A stretch of 41,998 nt of DNA, taken from NCBI GenBank assembly GCA_016213015.1, contig JACRCE010000050.1, positions 1 to 41,998 on the forward strand, read 5' to 3'. The position numbers and the translations under genes were made by a program. Shown one piece after another: positions 18,241 to 27,200 of this stretch; the first letter of the stretch is position 1, and each line of letters opens with the position of its first letter. Source of the stretch: Deltaproteobacteria bacterium (GTDB lineage: Bacteria; Desulfobacterota; GWC2-55-46). The notes under the pieces were generated by a model. That model did not search any database. It was not told where the DNA came from and saw only the letters and a list, made by a program, of their open reading frames with translations.

Positions 18241-19098
18241 ATGAACTGGTTCCCCTTAGCCGTCATCACGGCGATCGCCCTTGCAACGGCCGACGCCCTC
18301 AGCAAGAAGACCCTGCAAAACACCGAGGACGCGGTCATCGTATGGGTAAGAGAGGGCTATGCCCTGCCGTTTCTCGCCGTCGGCTTCCTGTTCATACCTC
18401 TGCCGCCGCTCGACGCCACATTCTGGCTTGCCGTTGCCGGTCTTCTCCCGCTTGAGATAACCGCGCTCGTGCTGTATGTGAAGGCCATCCGCGCCTCTCC
18501 TCTCTCCCTGAGCGTGCCGTTTATGGCGCTGTCCCCGGTGTTCATCCTTTTCTTCGCATTCGTCGTCCTTGGAGAAACGCCGTCAACAACCGGACTTGCC
18601 GGCATCGGCCTCATCGTCGCGGGCGCATATCTTCTGAACGCAAGCGCGGGAAGCGAGGGCGTTCTCGGCCCGATTAGGGCGGCGATACGGGAGAAGGGCG
18701 CGGTTCTGATGGCGGTCGTATCGTTCATATACGCGCTCACCTCCACGATCGGGAAGGTCGCCGTCGAGCACAGCAGCCCCGTGTTTTTCGGCTTCTTCTA
18801 TCCCTTCATCCTCACGATGATCATGACCGTTTATCTGGCAAGCCGCGGGAAGTTGAGGCTCGTTTTTTCCAGACCAAGGAGCTTCCTACTTATCGGCCTT
18901 TTCACCTCCACCATGATAATCACGCACTTTTTAGCCATAAGCCTTGCACAGGTGGCGCTCGTGATCTCGGTCAAGCGGACAAGCCTCATCTGGAGCGTGC
19001 TCTACGGCGCGCTCCTATTTAAGGAAACCAATATCAAGGAGCGGCTTTTAGGGAGCGCGGTCATGGCGGGCGGAGTGGCGCTCATCGCGCTGTCGTAA
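18241..19098 (+). CDS. EamA/DMT-family transporter
   Basis: A 285-residue integral membrane protein of the drug/metabolite transporter superfamily. There are ten hydrophobic helices as two EamA repeats. The first includes SVPFMALSPVFILFFAFVVLGE and the second ISVKRTSLIWSVLYGALLFKE; both carry the usual helix-4/5 motif with conserved E. The substrate is unknown. It is divergent from cobQ, but that alone is weak evidence for a cobalamin-related substrate. The start is the first ATG, with a weak GGA upstream. Confidence 0.85.
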   Translation: MNWFPLAVITAIALATADALSKKTLQNTEDAVIVWVREGYALPFLAVGFLFIPLPPLDATFWLAVAGLLPLEITALVLYVKAIRASPLSLSVPFMALSPVFILFFAFVVLGETPSTTGLAGIGLIVAGAYLLNASAGSEGVLGPIRAAIREKGAVLMAVVSFIYALTSTIGKVAVEHSSPVFFGFFYPFILTMIMTVYLASRGKLRLVFSRPRSFLLIGLFTSTMIITHFLAISLAQVALVISVKRTSLIWSVLYGALLFKETNIKERLLGSAVMAGGVALIALS

Positions 19099-19203
19099 GA
19101 CTAAATATCATCGAAAGTAAATGGTGCAATCTCGGCCCGCCCGTTGTATAGTCTAAGGTCGTATCGCGCAAAAAATCACGTGAGGCATCGTTAGCCAATC
19201 AAG

Positions 19204-19848
19204 ATGGACTTAAAAAAACTACTCAACCAATCCTTTGACGCGGCAAAACGTCTTAAAAATCTCATACTTCTCTTTGCGCTCGCGCAGGTTGTATTTCTCG
19301 TTTTCGGACACTGGATGGTCGCCGCCGGGCACGAGGGGGCGCTGGCCCTGCGCTCCGAACAACTCAAGTATATAAAAGAACTCGGGTACCTGAAACCCAT
19401 TACCGGCGTCCTTGCCGGAAGCCTGATACTAAAGATATTCTATACGTTCATATTCAACCTGATCGCCGGGGCGTTCGTATCAACCACGGTTACCGGCGTG
19501 ATATTCTTTATCCCGTACCTCGTGGCCGTGTGGAGGAGCTTCTTAATCGGCCTTCTATTTTACGGGTTCGATCTAAGCCCCCTGATGATGGCGGTCTTTT
19601 ACGGCACATTCCTTCTGGAGTTCGGGGCCTATTGCCTGTCCTCAGCAGTCGGCGCTGATATCGGTCTGGCGATAATATGGCCTGAAAGAAAAGGAACCTT
19701 CACCCGAAAGCAAGCCGTCGGCCAGTCCATAAGGAACGGCATCAATCTCTATCTGCTGGTAATCATCCTGCTTTTCCTCGGCGCAATATGGGAGATGTCC
19801 ATGCTCCATTACTTCGGCCCGCTCGTGAGCGCAGAGGCGTTGAAGTGA
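19204..19848 (+). CDS. SpoIIM-like multi-helix membrane protein
   Basis: A 214-residue protein with about five hydrophobic helices. A central stretch (LLEFGAYCLSSAVGADIGLA) followed by an amphipathic segment and a last helix with an acidic IWEMS motif resembles the stage II sporulation protein M / DUF95 superfamily. That family is widespread in non-sporulating bacteria and its role outside sporulation is not settled. No sporulation genes are seen here. It stands between the EamA gene and the diguanylate cyclase, with 105 and 59 bases of spacing. No strong ribosome site. Assignment by residue pattern only. Confidence 0.55.
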   Translation: MDLKKLLNQSFDAAKRLKNLILLFALAQVVFLVFGHWMVAAGHEGALALRSEQLKYIKELGYLKPITGVLAGSLILKIFYTFIFNLIAGAFVSTTVTGVIFFIPYLVAVWRSFLIGLLFYGFDLSPLMMAVFYGTFLLEFGAYCLSSAVGADIGLAIIWPERKGTFTRKQAVGQSIRNGINLYLLVIILLFLGAIWEMSMLHYFGPLVSAEALK

Positions 19849-19872
19849 AAACCCCATAAAGGGCGGCTATTC

Positions 19873-19901
19873 TTGCATTTTACAGGGCATTAGTCTATAG
19901 T
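19873..19901 (+). promoter_or_regulatory. Sigma-70 promoter, apparently leaderless
   Basis: TTGCAT, a 17-base spacer, then TATAGT. The -10 ends six bases before the GTG start of the diguanylate cyclase, so transcription would begin at or within a base of the start codon. No ribosome site precedes that GTG, which agrees with a leaderless message. Confidence 0.65.
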
Positions 19902-19907
19902 TAATAC

Positions 19908-20978
19908 GTGACGACAGTCAAAATCGATAAGAGAAACCTCACGGGGGACTCAGGCGTCGCGCTCACGAATCAGCGGCAGTTCCAACTGGCCGTTTTCAAT
20001 GAGATCGGCAAGACCCTTGCGTCCTCCCTCGACCTCAAGGAAATCCTCAACGTGGTGATGACCAAGATCAGCGCGCTCTTGAAGCCCAAGAACTGGTCTT
20101 TGTTGCTTCTTGACGAAGATACCGACGAGTTGAGGTTCGAGATAGTCGTAGGGGACGGCGCTGAAAAGATAAGGAATCTGCGGCTTAAACTCGGCGAAGG
20201 GGTGGCCGGCTGGGTGGCAAAGGAAAAAAAACCCCTGCTTGTGCCCGATGTTTCAAAAGACCCGAGATTCTCGAAAAAGGCCGACGAGGCATCGAGCTTT
20301 GTAACCAAGTCCATCATCTGTGTGCCGCTCGTCAACCGCGACAAATGCCTCGGCGTAATCGAGTTGATAAACAACGTGGAGGACGAGAGCTTCGGGGATG
20401 AAGACCTGCTTGTCCTCACCACGCTTGCCGACTACACGGCCATAGCCATAGGCAACGCCATCTTCTTCAACAAGATTCACGAGCTTACCATAAAGGACGA
20501 CCTTACCAAGCTATACAACTCCAGATTCATGCAGAGCAGGCTTGAATACGAGATAGAACGCGCCAGAAGATTCCATCACCCTCTTTCCATGATCTTTCTC
20601 GATCTTGATTACTTCAAGGATGTCAACGACACGCATGGACACCTGGCCGGATCAAAGCTCCTCGTCGAGATAGCGGGGCTCATAGTAGGGACGATAAGGA
20701 CGGTTGACATGGCATGCCGTTACGGAGGGGATGAATTCCTCATCCTGATGCCGGACACGCCGAAGGCCCACGCGATTGTGGCCGCAAGGAAACTCTGCGC
20801 CGCGCTCAAGAGCGCGGTCTTTCTGAAAGAGGAACGGCTGGACCTTCATCTTACCGGAAGCTTCGGCGTCGCATCCTTTCCTGAAGACGCTTCCGGCAAG
20901 GACGAACTGATTCACAAGGCGGACAACGCCATGTACACCGTCAAGAACAGGACAAGGGACGGCGTGGCCGCGGCGTAA
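19908..20978 (+). CDS. GAF-GGDEF diguanylate cyclase
   Basis: A 356-residue cytosolic protein starting at GTG. An N-terminal GAF domain (about residues 25-185, with LKLGEGVAGWVAKE and CVPLVNRDKCLGVIELIN) precedes a GGDEF domain. The catalytic motif is intact (RYGGDEFLIL) and an allosteric inhibition site RxxD (RTVD) lies five residues before it. It should therefore make cyclic di-GMP from GTP and be product-inhibited. There is no membrane segment or receiver domain, so the signal is presumably a small cytosolic ligand or redox cue bound by GAF. The lipoprotein gene follows after 15 bases and is probably co-transcribed. Confidence 0.93.
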   Translation: MTTVKIDKRNLTGDSGVALTNQRQFQLAVFNEIGKTLASSLDLKEILNVVMTKISALLKPKNWSLLLLDEDTDELRFEIVVGDGAEKIRNLRLKLGEGVAGWVAKEKKPLLVPDVSKDPRFSKKADEASSFVTKSIICVPLVNRDKCLGVIELINNVEDESFGDEDLLVLTTLADYTAIAIGNAIFFNKIHELTIKDDLTKLYNSRFMQSRLEYEIERARRFHHPLSMIFLDLDYFKDVNDTHGHLAGSKLLVEIAGLIVGTIRTVDMACRYGGDEFLILMPDTPKAHAIVAARKLCAALKSAVFLKEERLDLHLTGSFGVASFPEDASGKDELIHKADNAMYTVKNRTRDGVAAA

Positions 20979-20993
20979 ACGGAGGGGCACAGG

Positions 20994-21344
20994 TTGAAGA
21001 CGATCAAGGCCGCCGTAATCTTGTCGGCATTATTAATCGCGGGTTGCTCGGCGCCGATAATAAAAAGCGAGGGCGCAAGGATTGACAAGGCGCTGATCTT
21101 GAATCTGAAGACCGGGTCAACGACAAAGGCCGAGGCGCTTGAGGCGTTCGGGACGCCAAACGAGGTTAGGGCTGAGCACGGGGAGGAAAAACTGCTGTAC
21201 GTGTTCAACGAAACCGTTACGCCGACCTACTTAGGCGGCCTTGTCGAGAATAAACTCAAGACTGAAAGGACGACGGCAACGCTGGAGCTTATCCTAAAGG
21301 ACTCCATCGTCTACTCCTACAACTTCAAGACGACGCATAGGTAA
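20994..21344 (+). CDS. BamE/SmpA-like small lipoprotein
   Basis: A 116-residue lipoprotein. The TTG start is chosen because GGAGGGG lies six bases upstream. A short signal peptide ends in LLIAGC (Cys at about residue 18). The mature part contains TTKAEALEAFGTPNEVRAEHGEEKLLYVF, which follows the SmpA/OmlA (BamE-like) pattern of a G-x-T-x-x-E/Q-x-x-x-x-F/L-G-x-P helix and strand. It is probably attached to a membrane, but whether it belongs to the BAM complex is not shown; many unrelated small lipoproteins share this fold. It is co-directional with the diguanylate cyclase. Confidence 0.75.
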   Translation: MKTIKAAVILSALLIAGCSAPIIKSEGARIDKALILNLKTGSTTKAEALEAFGTPNEVRAEHGEEKLLYVFNETVTPTYLGGLVENKLKTERTTATLELILKDSIVYSYNFKTTHR

Positions 21345-21346
21345 GC

Positions 21347-21385
21347 ATGGACATGGCCCGCATTTGCATGGGCACGGATGTCCAT
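21347..21385 (+). terminator. Hairpin after the lipoprotein gene
   Basis: ATGGACAT and ATGTCCAT form an outer 8-bp stem, and GCCC/GGGC an inner one, starting two bases after the lipoprotein stop. No strong U-tract follows, so it may be a weak terminator or only an RNA-stabilising structure. Confidence 0.35.
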
Positions 21386-21418
21386 TGATTTCGGAGGAAA
21401 TTATAAAGGAGATCCGAT

Positions 21419-21703
21419 ATGCCGCCCATCAATGACCACTTGAAGACAAGTATGGAAAGGACAGGGAAGGACTACCGCGAGGTGCACGAATGGATTGATG
21501 CCGATCCCGCGAAGAAAGCAGAAAGGCACGAGATCACTAAGATTTATGAATATGGAAAGATGATGGAAGAAAGGCATGGCAAGGAGGCGCTGGAGGAATA
21601 TATACGGCACATCCATGACGATATAAAGGCAAAGTTCAATCACATACAGCATGACATCGAGAAGGCCGTTACGGACACACTCTCGTATTTCGGGGTAAAA
21701 TAG
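21419..21703 (+). CDS. Small charged helical protein of unknown function
   Basis: A 94-residue, highly charged, probably all-helical protein without signal peptide or membrane segment. It contains several His/Glu/Asp residues (for example KDYREVHEWIDADPAKKAERHE and EYIRHIHDDIKAKFNHIQHD) that could bind metal. I do not recognise the family with confidence. A good AAGGAG ribosome site lies seven bases before the ATG, and codon use matches its neighbours, so the gene looks real. It stops two bases before the HD-domain gene, which makes it part of that operon. Confidence 0.8.
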   Translation: MPPINDHLKTSMERTGKDYREVHEWIDADPAKKAERHEITKIYEYGKMMEERHGKEALEEYIRHIHDDIKAKFNHIQHDIEKAVTDTLSYFGVK

Positions 21704-21705
21704 CC

Positions 21706-22257
21706 ATGAATTACATAATTCAAGAGTCAGACGTGCATCTCCTTAGAAAGACTGGGGTGTCGGAAGACGACATAAAACATTGTTTGAAGGTGGCTGAAAA
21801 GGCGCTTGAGATTGCTTTAAGGACGGGCGCGTCTCTCGATATGGAAACAATCGGCAGGGGCGCCCTGTTCCATGACCTCGGCAAGGCAACGACGCATGAT
21901 ATTGAGCATGGCATGATCGGGGCCGAAATGGGAAAAGAGCGCGGCCTTCCGCCGGCAATAACGGACATCATGGAAAAGCACATCCGGGGTGGATTGACGA
22001 AGGACGAGGCTTGCGAACTCAGGTTGCCCGTAAAGGATTACTCTCTTAAGACCCTTGAGGAAAAGATCGTCATATATGCCGACAGGCTTGTGGATATCAT
22101 ACTGGATGGGATTGTTGCAATCAAGTCTGAAGCGGACGCGGAAACGGGTTTTGTCGAGATACTGAAAAACCTCCCCCGATACGGCAAGAATGAAAAGACC
22201 CTCGACCGGTATCTGGCTTATCATAAGGAGATACAAGCGCTGATAAACAGAGGATGA
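21706..22257 (+). CDS. HD-domain phosphohydrolase (TIGR00295/HDIG-like)
   Basis: A 183-residue single-domain HD protein. The metal ligands are visible in order: His25 (DDIKHCLKVAEKA), His56-Asp57 (LFHDLGK), His68 (EHGMIGAEMG) and Asp125 (YADRLVD). This matches the HDIG-type small phosphohydrolases that act on nucleotides or phosphomonoesters; the true substrate is unknown. It lacks the HD-GYP features of cyclic di-GMP phosphodiesterases, so it is unlikely to oppose the nearby diguanylate cyclase. It overlaps the MFS gene by ATGA and follows the small unknown gene, giving a compact three-gene operon. Confidence 0.85.
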   Translation: MNYIIQESDVHLLRKTGVSEDDIKHCLKVAEKALEIALRTGASLDMETIGRGALFHDLGKATTHDIEHGMIGAEMGKERGLPPAITDIMEKHIRGGLTKDEACELRLPVKDYSLKTLEEKIVIYADRLVDIILDGIVAIKSEADAETGFVEILKNLPRYGKNEKTLDRYLAYHKEIQALINRG

Positions 22258-23438
22258 AGCCGAGTCCTTTTACACTGCTCTGCACAACCGGCCTCTTCGC
22301 CATATTCAGCTCCACCATATCAAAAAGCCCAACGCTCCCTCTTTTCACCTCTTATCTCGGTGGGGACCCGTCAATGATCGGCATGGTCGCCGCCGTATCC
22401 GCCTTCACAGGGATTGCGGTAAGCATCCCTGCGGGCATACTCGCCGACAGATGGGGTAAAAAGAGGATGCTTGTCATATCCGCCGTCGTATTCGCCTCGG
22501 CGCCTTTTCTCTATCTGCTGGTAACGGAGATATGGCAACTCGCTATAATCAGGTTTTATCATGGCCTTGCAACGGCCATATTCGTGCCCGTGGCAATGGC
22601 CTTGATCGCGGGCCTCTTTCACGGCGAGCGCGGCGAGAAGATAGGCTGGTTTTCAACGGCCACGCTGATCGGGCGATTTATGGCGCCGGTTGTCGGAGGG
22701 GCGATAATCGGCGCAATGGCGCTGAATCCTGAGATCGGGTATAAGGTTGTATACATTGTATGCGGCGGGGCAGGCATACTGGTTCTATTGCTGGCGCTCA
22801 AGATTCCGGACCCCGACAACGGCGCAAAGAATCATCGGAACTGGAAGGAAACTCTAAGCGCCCTCAGGACGGTAATCTCCAACAAGGGGATACTCTTCAC
22901 CAGCGTGGTTGAAGCGGCGATACTGTTCGCATACGGGACGTTTGAGACCTTTATGCCGCTATATTCATTGAAGATCGGCCTTAGCGCCTACGTGGTCGGG
23001 ATATTCCTTTCCGCGCAGGTCATAACCCTTGCCCTTACTAAGCCTGTGATGGGAAGGTTCTCGGATAAACATGGGAGGAGACCTCAGATATTCACGGGCG
23101 CGCTACTCGGCGCCGCCTGCATCGGAGCCTTCTCGTTCTTTACTTCCTTCGCGCCTCTGCTTATATTGAGCGTCTTATTCGGTCTGTCCCTTTCCATTGT
23201 GACATCGGCGACATCCGCGTTGATAGCCGACCTCAGCACAAAAGAAACGCATGGAGCGGCCATGGGGACGCTCGGCTCGATAATGGATATGGGCCATACG
23301 GCGGGGCCTTTATTCTCGGGATTTATCGCCGCCTATTTCGGCCTTGCCTTTTCATTTACCGGCGCGTCGGCAATACTTCTATTTTTTGCTTTTGTCTTTC
23401 TCCGTGGAACGATTCGCCCCAAGCCTTCAACGTCGTAA
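22254..23438 (+). CDS. Major facilitator superfamily transporter
   Basis: A 394-residue protein with 12 hydrophobic helices. MFS motif A appears in both halves: GILADRWGKKRM after helix 2 and GRFSDKHGRRPQ after helix 8. The length and motifs fit a drug-efflux-like or sugar-efflux-like antiporter; the substrate is not readable. It is translationally coupled to the HD gene by a four-base overlap. It converges with udp across 41 bases in which I see no classical terminator. Confidence 0.9.
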   Translation: MKPSPFTLLCTTGLFAIFSSTISKSPTLPLFTSYLGGDPSMIGMVAAVSAFTGIAVSIPAGILADRWGKKRMLVISAVVFASAPFLYLLVTEIWQLAIIRFYHGLATAIFVPVAMALIAGLFHGERGEKIGWFSTATLIGRFMAPVVGGAIIGAMALNPEIGYKVVYIVCGGAGILVLLLALKIPDPDNGAKNHRNWKETLSALRTVISNKGILFTSVVEAAILFAYGTFETFMPLYSLKIGLSAYVVGIFLSAQVITLALTKPVMGRFSDKHGRRPQIFTGALLGAACIGAFSFFTSFAPLLILSVLFGLSLSIVTSATSALIADLSTKETHGAAMGTLGSIMDMGHTAGPLFSGFIAAYFGLAFSFTGASAILLFFAFVFLRGTIRPKPSTS

Positions 23439-23479
23439 ATAAAAAACCTTCCAACGCGCCATTCCTTCAAAAAAGGAGA

Positions 23480-24274
23480 TTACCCTTTGACTCTGCGGCC
23501 GGATGTCAGATAATCAACGGCGCACACCGCAACCTTGACCGCGTTTTCCTCGCCCGCCTTGAGCGATGCGTTTGTGATCCTGCCGGTAGACCCTCTGTTC
23601 ACGACGCCTGTAATGCACCCGCCCTTGAGCGCGCCATTTCCCATTGACGCCGTGAGCGTCAAGACCGCGGATGACTCCATCTCGTAGTTCAATACGTTCA
23701 AACCGCGCAGTTCATCGGTCAACCCGCGAAGCCGTCTTAATCGGAGCCGCTGGAACGAATCTTTTCTTTCCTCCCCGGGATAGAAGGCGTCGGTCGAGGC
23801 CGATATGCCTGCGTGCCAGCGCACCCCGGCCATTTCAGCGCCTTCCATGAGCGCCGCGACTATTTCATGGTGAGCGATCGCCGGGAACTCTATGGGCGCG
23901 TAATGCGTTGAAGCGCCGTCGAGCCTGACGGCCCCCGTCGTTATGATGCAGTCGCCGTTTCGTATGTATCTTTGAATCGCCCCGGTCGTGCCGACGCGGA
24001 TGAACGTCCTGATTCCGAGTTTTGCAAGCTCGTCTATCGCTATGCAGGCCGACGGGCCGCCTATGCCGGTTGAGGTAACGACTATCCTTTTACCGTTGAT
24101 TTTAGAGGAACAGGTCGTAAATTCGCGTTTTGAGGCGAGAGCGATGACCGGCGCGCCTGAGCGTTTTGCTATCGCCCTTGCGATTAGCTCAACCCTCCCG
24201 GGGTCCCCGGGAAGAAGGGCGATCCGCGCGTTGCCAAGCTGCGCCTTTGATATATTGAGATGATATGCCTTCAT
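23480..24274 (-). CDS. udp: Uridine phosphorylase
   Basis: A 264-residue nucleoside phosphorylase of the PNP/UDP family, splitting uridine with phosphate to uracil and ribose-1-phosphate. Family marks are LLPGDPGRVELIA, VTSTGIGGPSACIAIDEL, IRVGTTGAIQ, VRLDGASTHYAPIEFPA and LNYEMESSAVLTL. An AGGA ribosome site lies seven bases before the ATG. The start is nine bases downstream of the P-type ATPase stop, so the two are probably one transcript. Relative purine or pyrimidine specificity is inferred from overall resemblance to Udp rather than DeoD. Confidence 0.9.
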   Translation of the reverse strand: MKAYHLNISKAQLGNARIALLPGDPGRVELIARAIAKRSGAPVIALASKREFTTCSSKINGKRIVVTSTGIGGPSACIAIDELAKLGIRTFIRVGTTGAIQRYIRNGDCIITTGAVRLDGASTHYAPIEFPAIAHHEIVAALMEGAEMAGVRWHAGISASTDAFYPGEERKDSFQRLRLRRLRGLTDELRGLNVLNYEMESSAVLTLTASMGNGALKGGCITGVVNRGSTGRITNASLKAGEENAVKVAVCAVDYLTSGRRVKG

Positions 24275-24283
24275 CTTGTAATC

Positions 24284-27200
24284 CTATCCCGTCTGCGGAT
24301 TGGTCTTCAAGGGTTTTTCTTTTCGTCCGTGAAAGACCGCCTTCCTTGCCTCCTCGACCATGAGCAGTATTATCGGAAACGAGGCAAGCAGCGCCCATTC
24401 TCCGGCCTTCAGGCCGCCAAAACCGAATACCTCCCTGATAAACGGCGCATGGATAAGGACAAGCGTAAGCGCGGCCTCCATTGCCACGCTTGCAAGCAGA
24501 AATCTGTTCGTGAAAAAGCCGATGCGAAATACCGAGGCGTCCTCTGACCGGCAGGCGAATACGTTGCCTATCTGGCTTGCGACGATCCCGGCAAAGGTCA
24601 TGGTGGTGGCCGCCGCGTATATCGACGCATCAACGGAAAACGCCTCGCCCGGGACCCAGCCCCTCATCCAGTACGCTAAAAAGAAACCGCCCATGCACAG
24701 CAGCGCCTCGATGGGCCCGAGGAAGAGATAGGCGCGGAGGAGCGTCTTCAAGTCAAGCAGCCTTTGTCCCTTTGGCCTGGGCGGCCTGTTCATCGCCCCT
24801 TTTTCAGGCGGCTCCTTCCCAAGGGCCAGGGCGGGAAGGATGTCCGTGCCGAGGTCCACGGCCAATATCTGCATGACCGTCAGGGCAAGCGGGACCTTGA
24901 ATATTACAAAGGCGATGAACGGGATTATCTCCGGTATGTTGCTTGCGAATATGTACGTTACGAACTTTTTTATGTTGGCGTACACGGCGCGCCCTTCCCG
25001 TATCGCGTCAACGATGGACGCGAAGTTGTCGTCAACAAGGACTATCTCGGCGGCCTCCTTTGCGGCGTCCGACCCCCTCATGCCCATTGCGACGCCTATA
25101 TCCGCTTTTTTAAGCGCGGGCGCGTCGTTCACCCCGTCTCCCGTGGCGGCAACCACCTCTCCGTTATCCTGAAGGGCGCTTACCACCCTCAGCTTGTCCT
25201 TAGGCTCCACGCGCGCGAAGACGCACTCTCCTTTTTCAAGAACGCGGCGCAAATCGGCGTGGGTCATGGCCGTAAGCTCCTCGCCGGTTATCACGCGAGC
25301 GTCATGGGCGATGCCTGCCTCCCTTGCTATCGCCTTTGCCGTAAGCCCGTAATCGCCCGTTACCATGACCACGCGGATGCCCGCGCAATGGCATTCGGCA
25401 ACCGCCTGCTTGACCTCCGGCCTCGGCGGATCCAACATGGCGATAAGGCCGATGAATGTAAGACCGGCCTCCACCTCGTCGGCCTTATATTCATCCGCGC
25501 GCTCAACCGTCTTGTACGCCACGGCAAGAACGCGGAGCCCTGTTGAGGCAATATCGTCGTTCTCTTTTATCACGCCGGCCTTTGCATCGTCGTCGAACGC
25601 GGCCTCTCCCCCATGCTTAAACTGCTTCACGCACAGCCTTACAATCTCGTTCGGCGCGCCTTTCACAAAGGCGATGAGCCTGCCGGTCTCGATTGGCGGC
25701 ATCCATTCGGGCTTGCGCCTCGCCTCGTGCACGGTTGACATCATCTTGCGTATCCGTTCAAATGGCAGGTGAGCAAGCCTCGGCAGGTCTTTGCCGAGAG
25801 CGCCGAGGTCTAAGCCGCTCTTGACCGCGACGCAAAGCAGGGCGCCCTCGGTCGGGTCGCCCGTGATCGTCCATTCACCGGCCTCTTTAGAACCTCCCCC
25901 TTTTTCAAAGGGGGACTGAGGGGGTTTAATGGCCGCGTTGTTGCACAGCGCGCCTCCTGTCAGGAGAAGATGCGCCCCAAGGCTTGAGAGCGCGGCCTCT
26001 GATAGATGCTCGTTGTTTTGAAGGAGGCGCCCAATCGGGTCATATCCGTTGCCGGTTACGTCAATTGACGCGCCGGAGACGAATATCTTTTGAACGAACA
26101 TGCGGTTTTGAGTAAGCGTGCCGGTCTTGTCCGTGCAGATTACGGTGGCGCATCCGAGGGTCTCAACCGCCGACAGTTTTTTTACGATGGCCTTCTTCTT
26201 TGCCATGCGCTCGACGCCCATTGCAAGCGACAAGGACACGGTGGGCAAAAGTCCTTCAGGCACGTTTGCGACTATTATGCCGACGGCGAATATGAAGCTT
26301 TCGGCAAACGAGAGACCGGCAATGCCGTAGCCAAGAAGGAAGAACAACACGCCAAGGCTTATCGCTATTGCCGTAACGGCACGGGTGATGCGAACCAGTT
26401 CCTTTTGAAGCGGACTCGCCTCGGGTTTTATGGCCTGAGTGAGATAGGCCACCTGACCTATCTCCGTGTCCATACCGGTTGCCGTTACGACGGCTACTGC
26501 CGCGCCGGAGATCATTGTAGTGCCCGCGAATACGAGATTGGGCATCTCGGTCCAGATAAAGGCGCTACCGTCAACAACGGGTTCGGCCAACTTATATACC
26601 GGAGCGCTCTCCCCGGTCAGCACGCTGTTGTCAACGCGCGCGTCATCCGCTGAGATAAGCCTGCCGTCCGCCGGTATCGCGTCTCCCTCTCCAAGCCTTA
26701 TCAGGTCTCCCGGCACGATGTTTTCGGCGTCCACCTCGACGTCCCTGTTGTCCCTTATCGCTATAACCTTCCTCGGCAGGAGTTTGGAGAGCGCCTCTAC
26801 CGCGGACTCGGCCTTGTACTCCTGCCAAAAACTGAATGCCGCGTTTATGAATATTACGAGGAATATCGCCCATCCGAGCGCGCTCATCCCGGCAACGAAC
26901 GCCATTGCCCCGCCAGCCCATAGAAGAACGGCAAATAGATTCAAGAACATATTGCGAAGGAAGTCCTTGCCCGCGACCCAGACTCCCTTTTCCAAGCGTC
27001 TGATGGAATTTGCCCCGGCAATGGCGAGACGCTTTGCCGCCTCGGCCTCGCTCAAGCCGGACTCCGATGTGTCAAGATCGGAAAAGACTTCTTCCCGGTT
27101 CAAAGGCACGTAATAGGAACGCGCGGCCCCCTCGGCTTTGCTCACCTCGTTTCTTATTTCACCTTCGCTCCTTGCCTCGAGTATGGCGTGATTGAACGCC

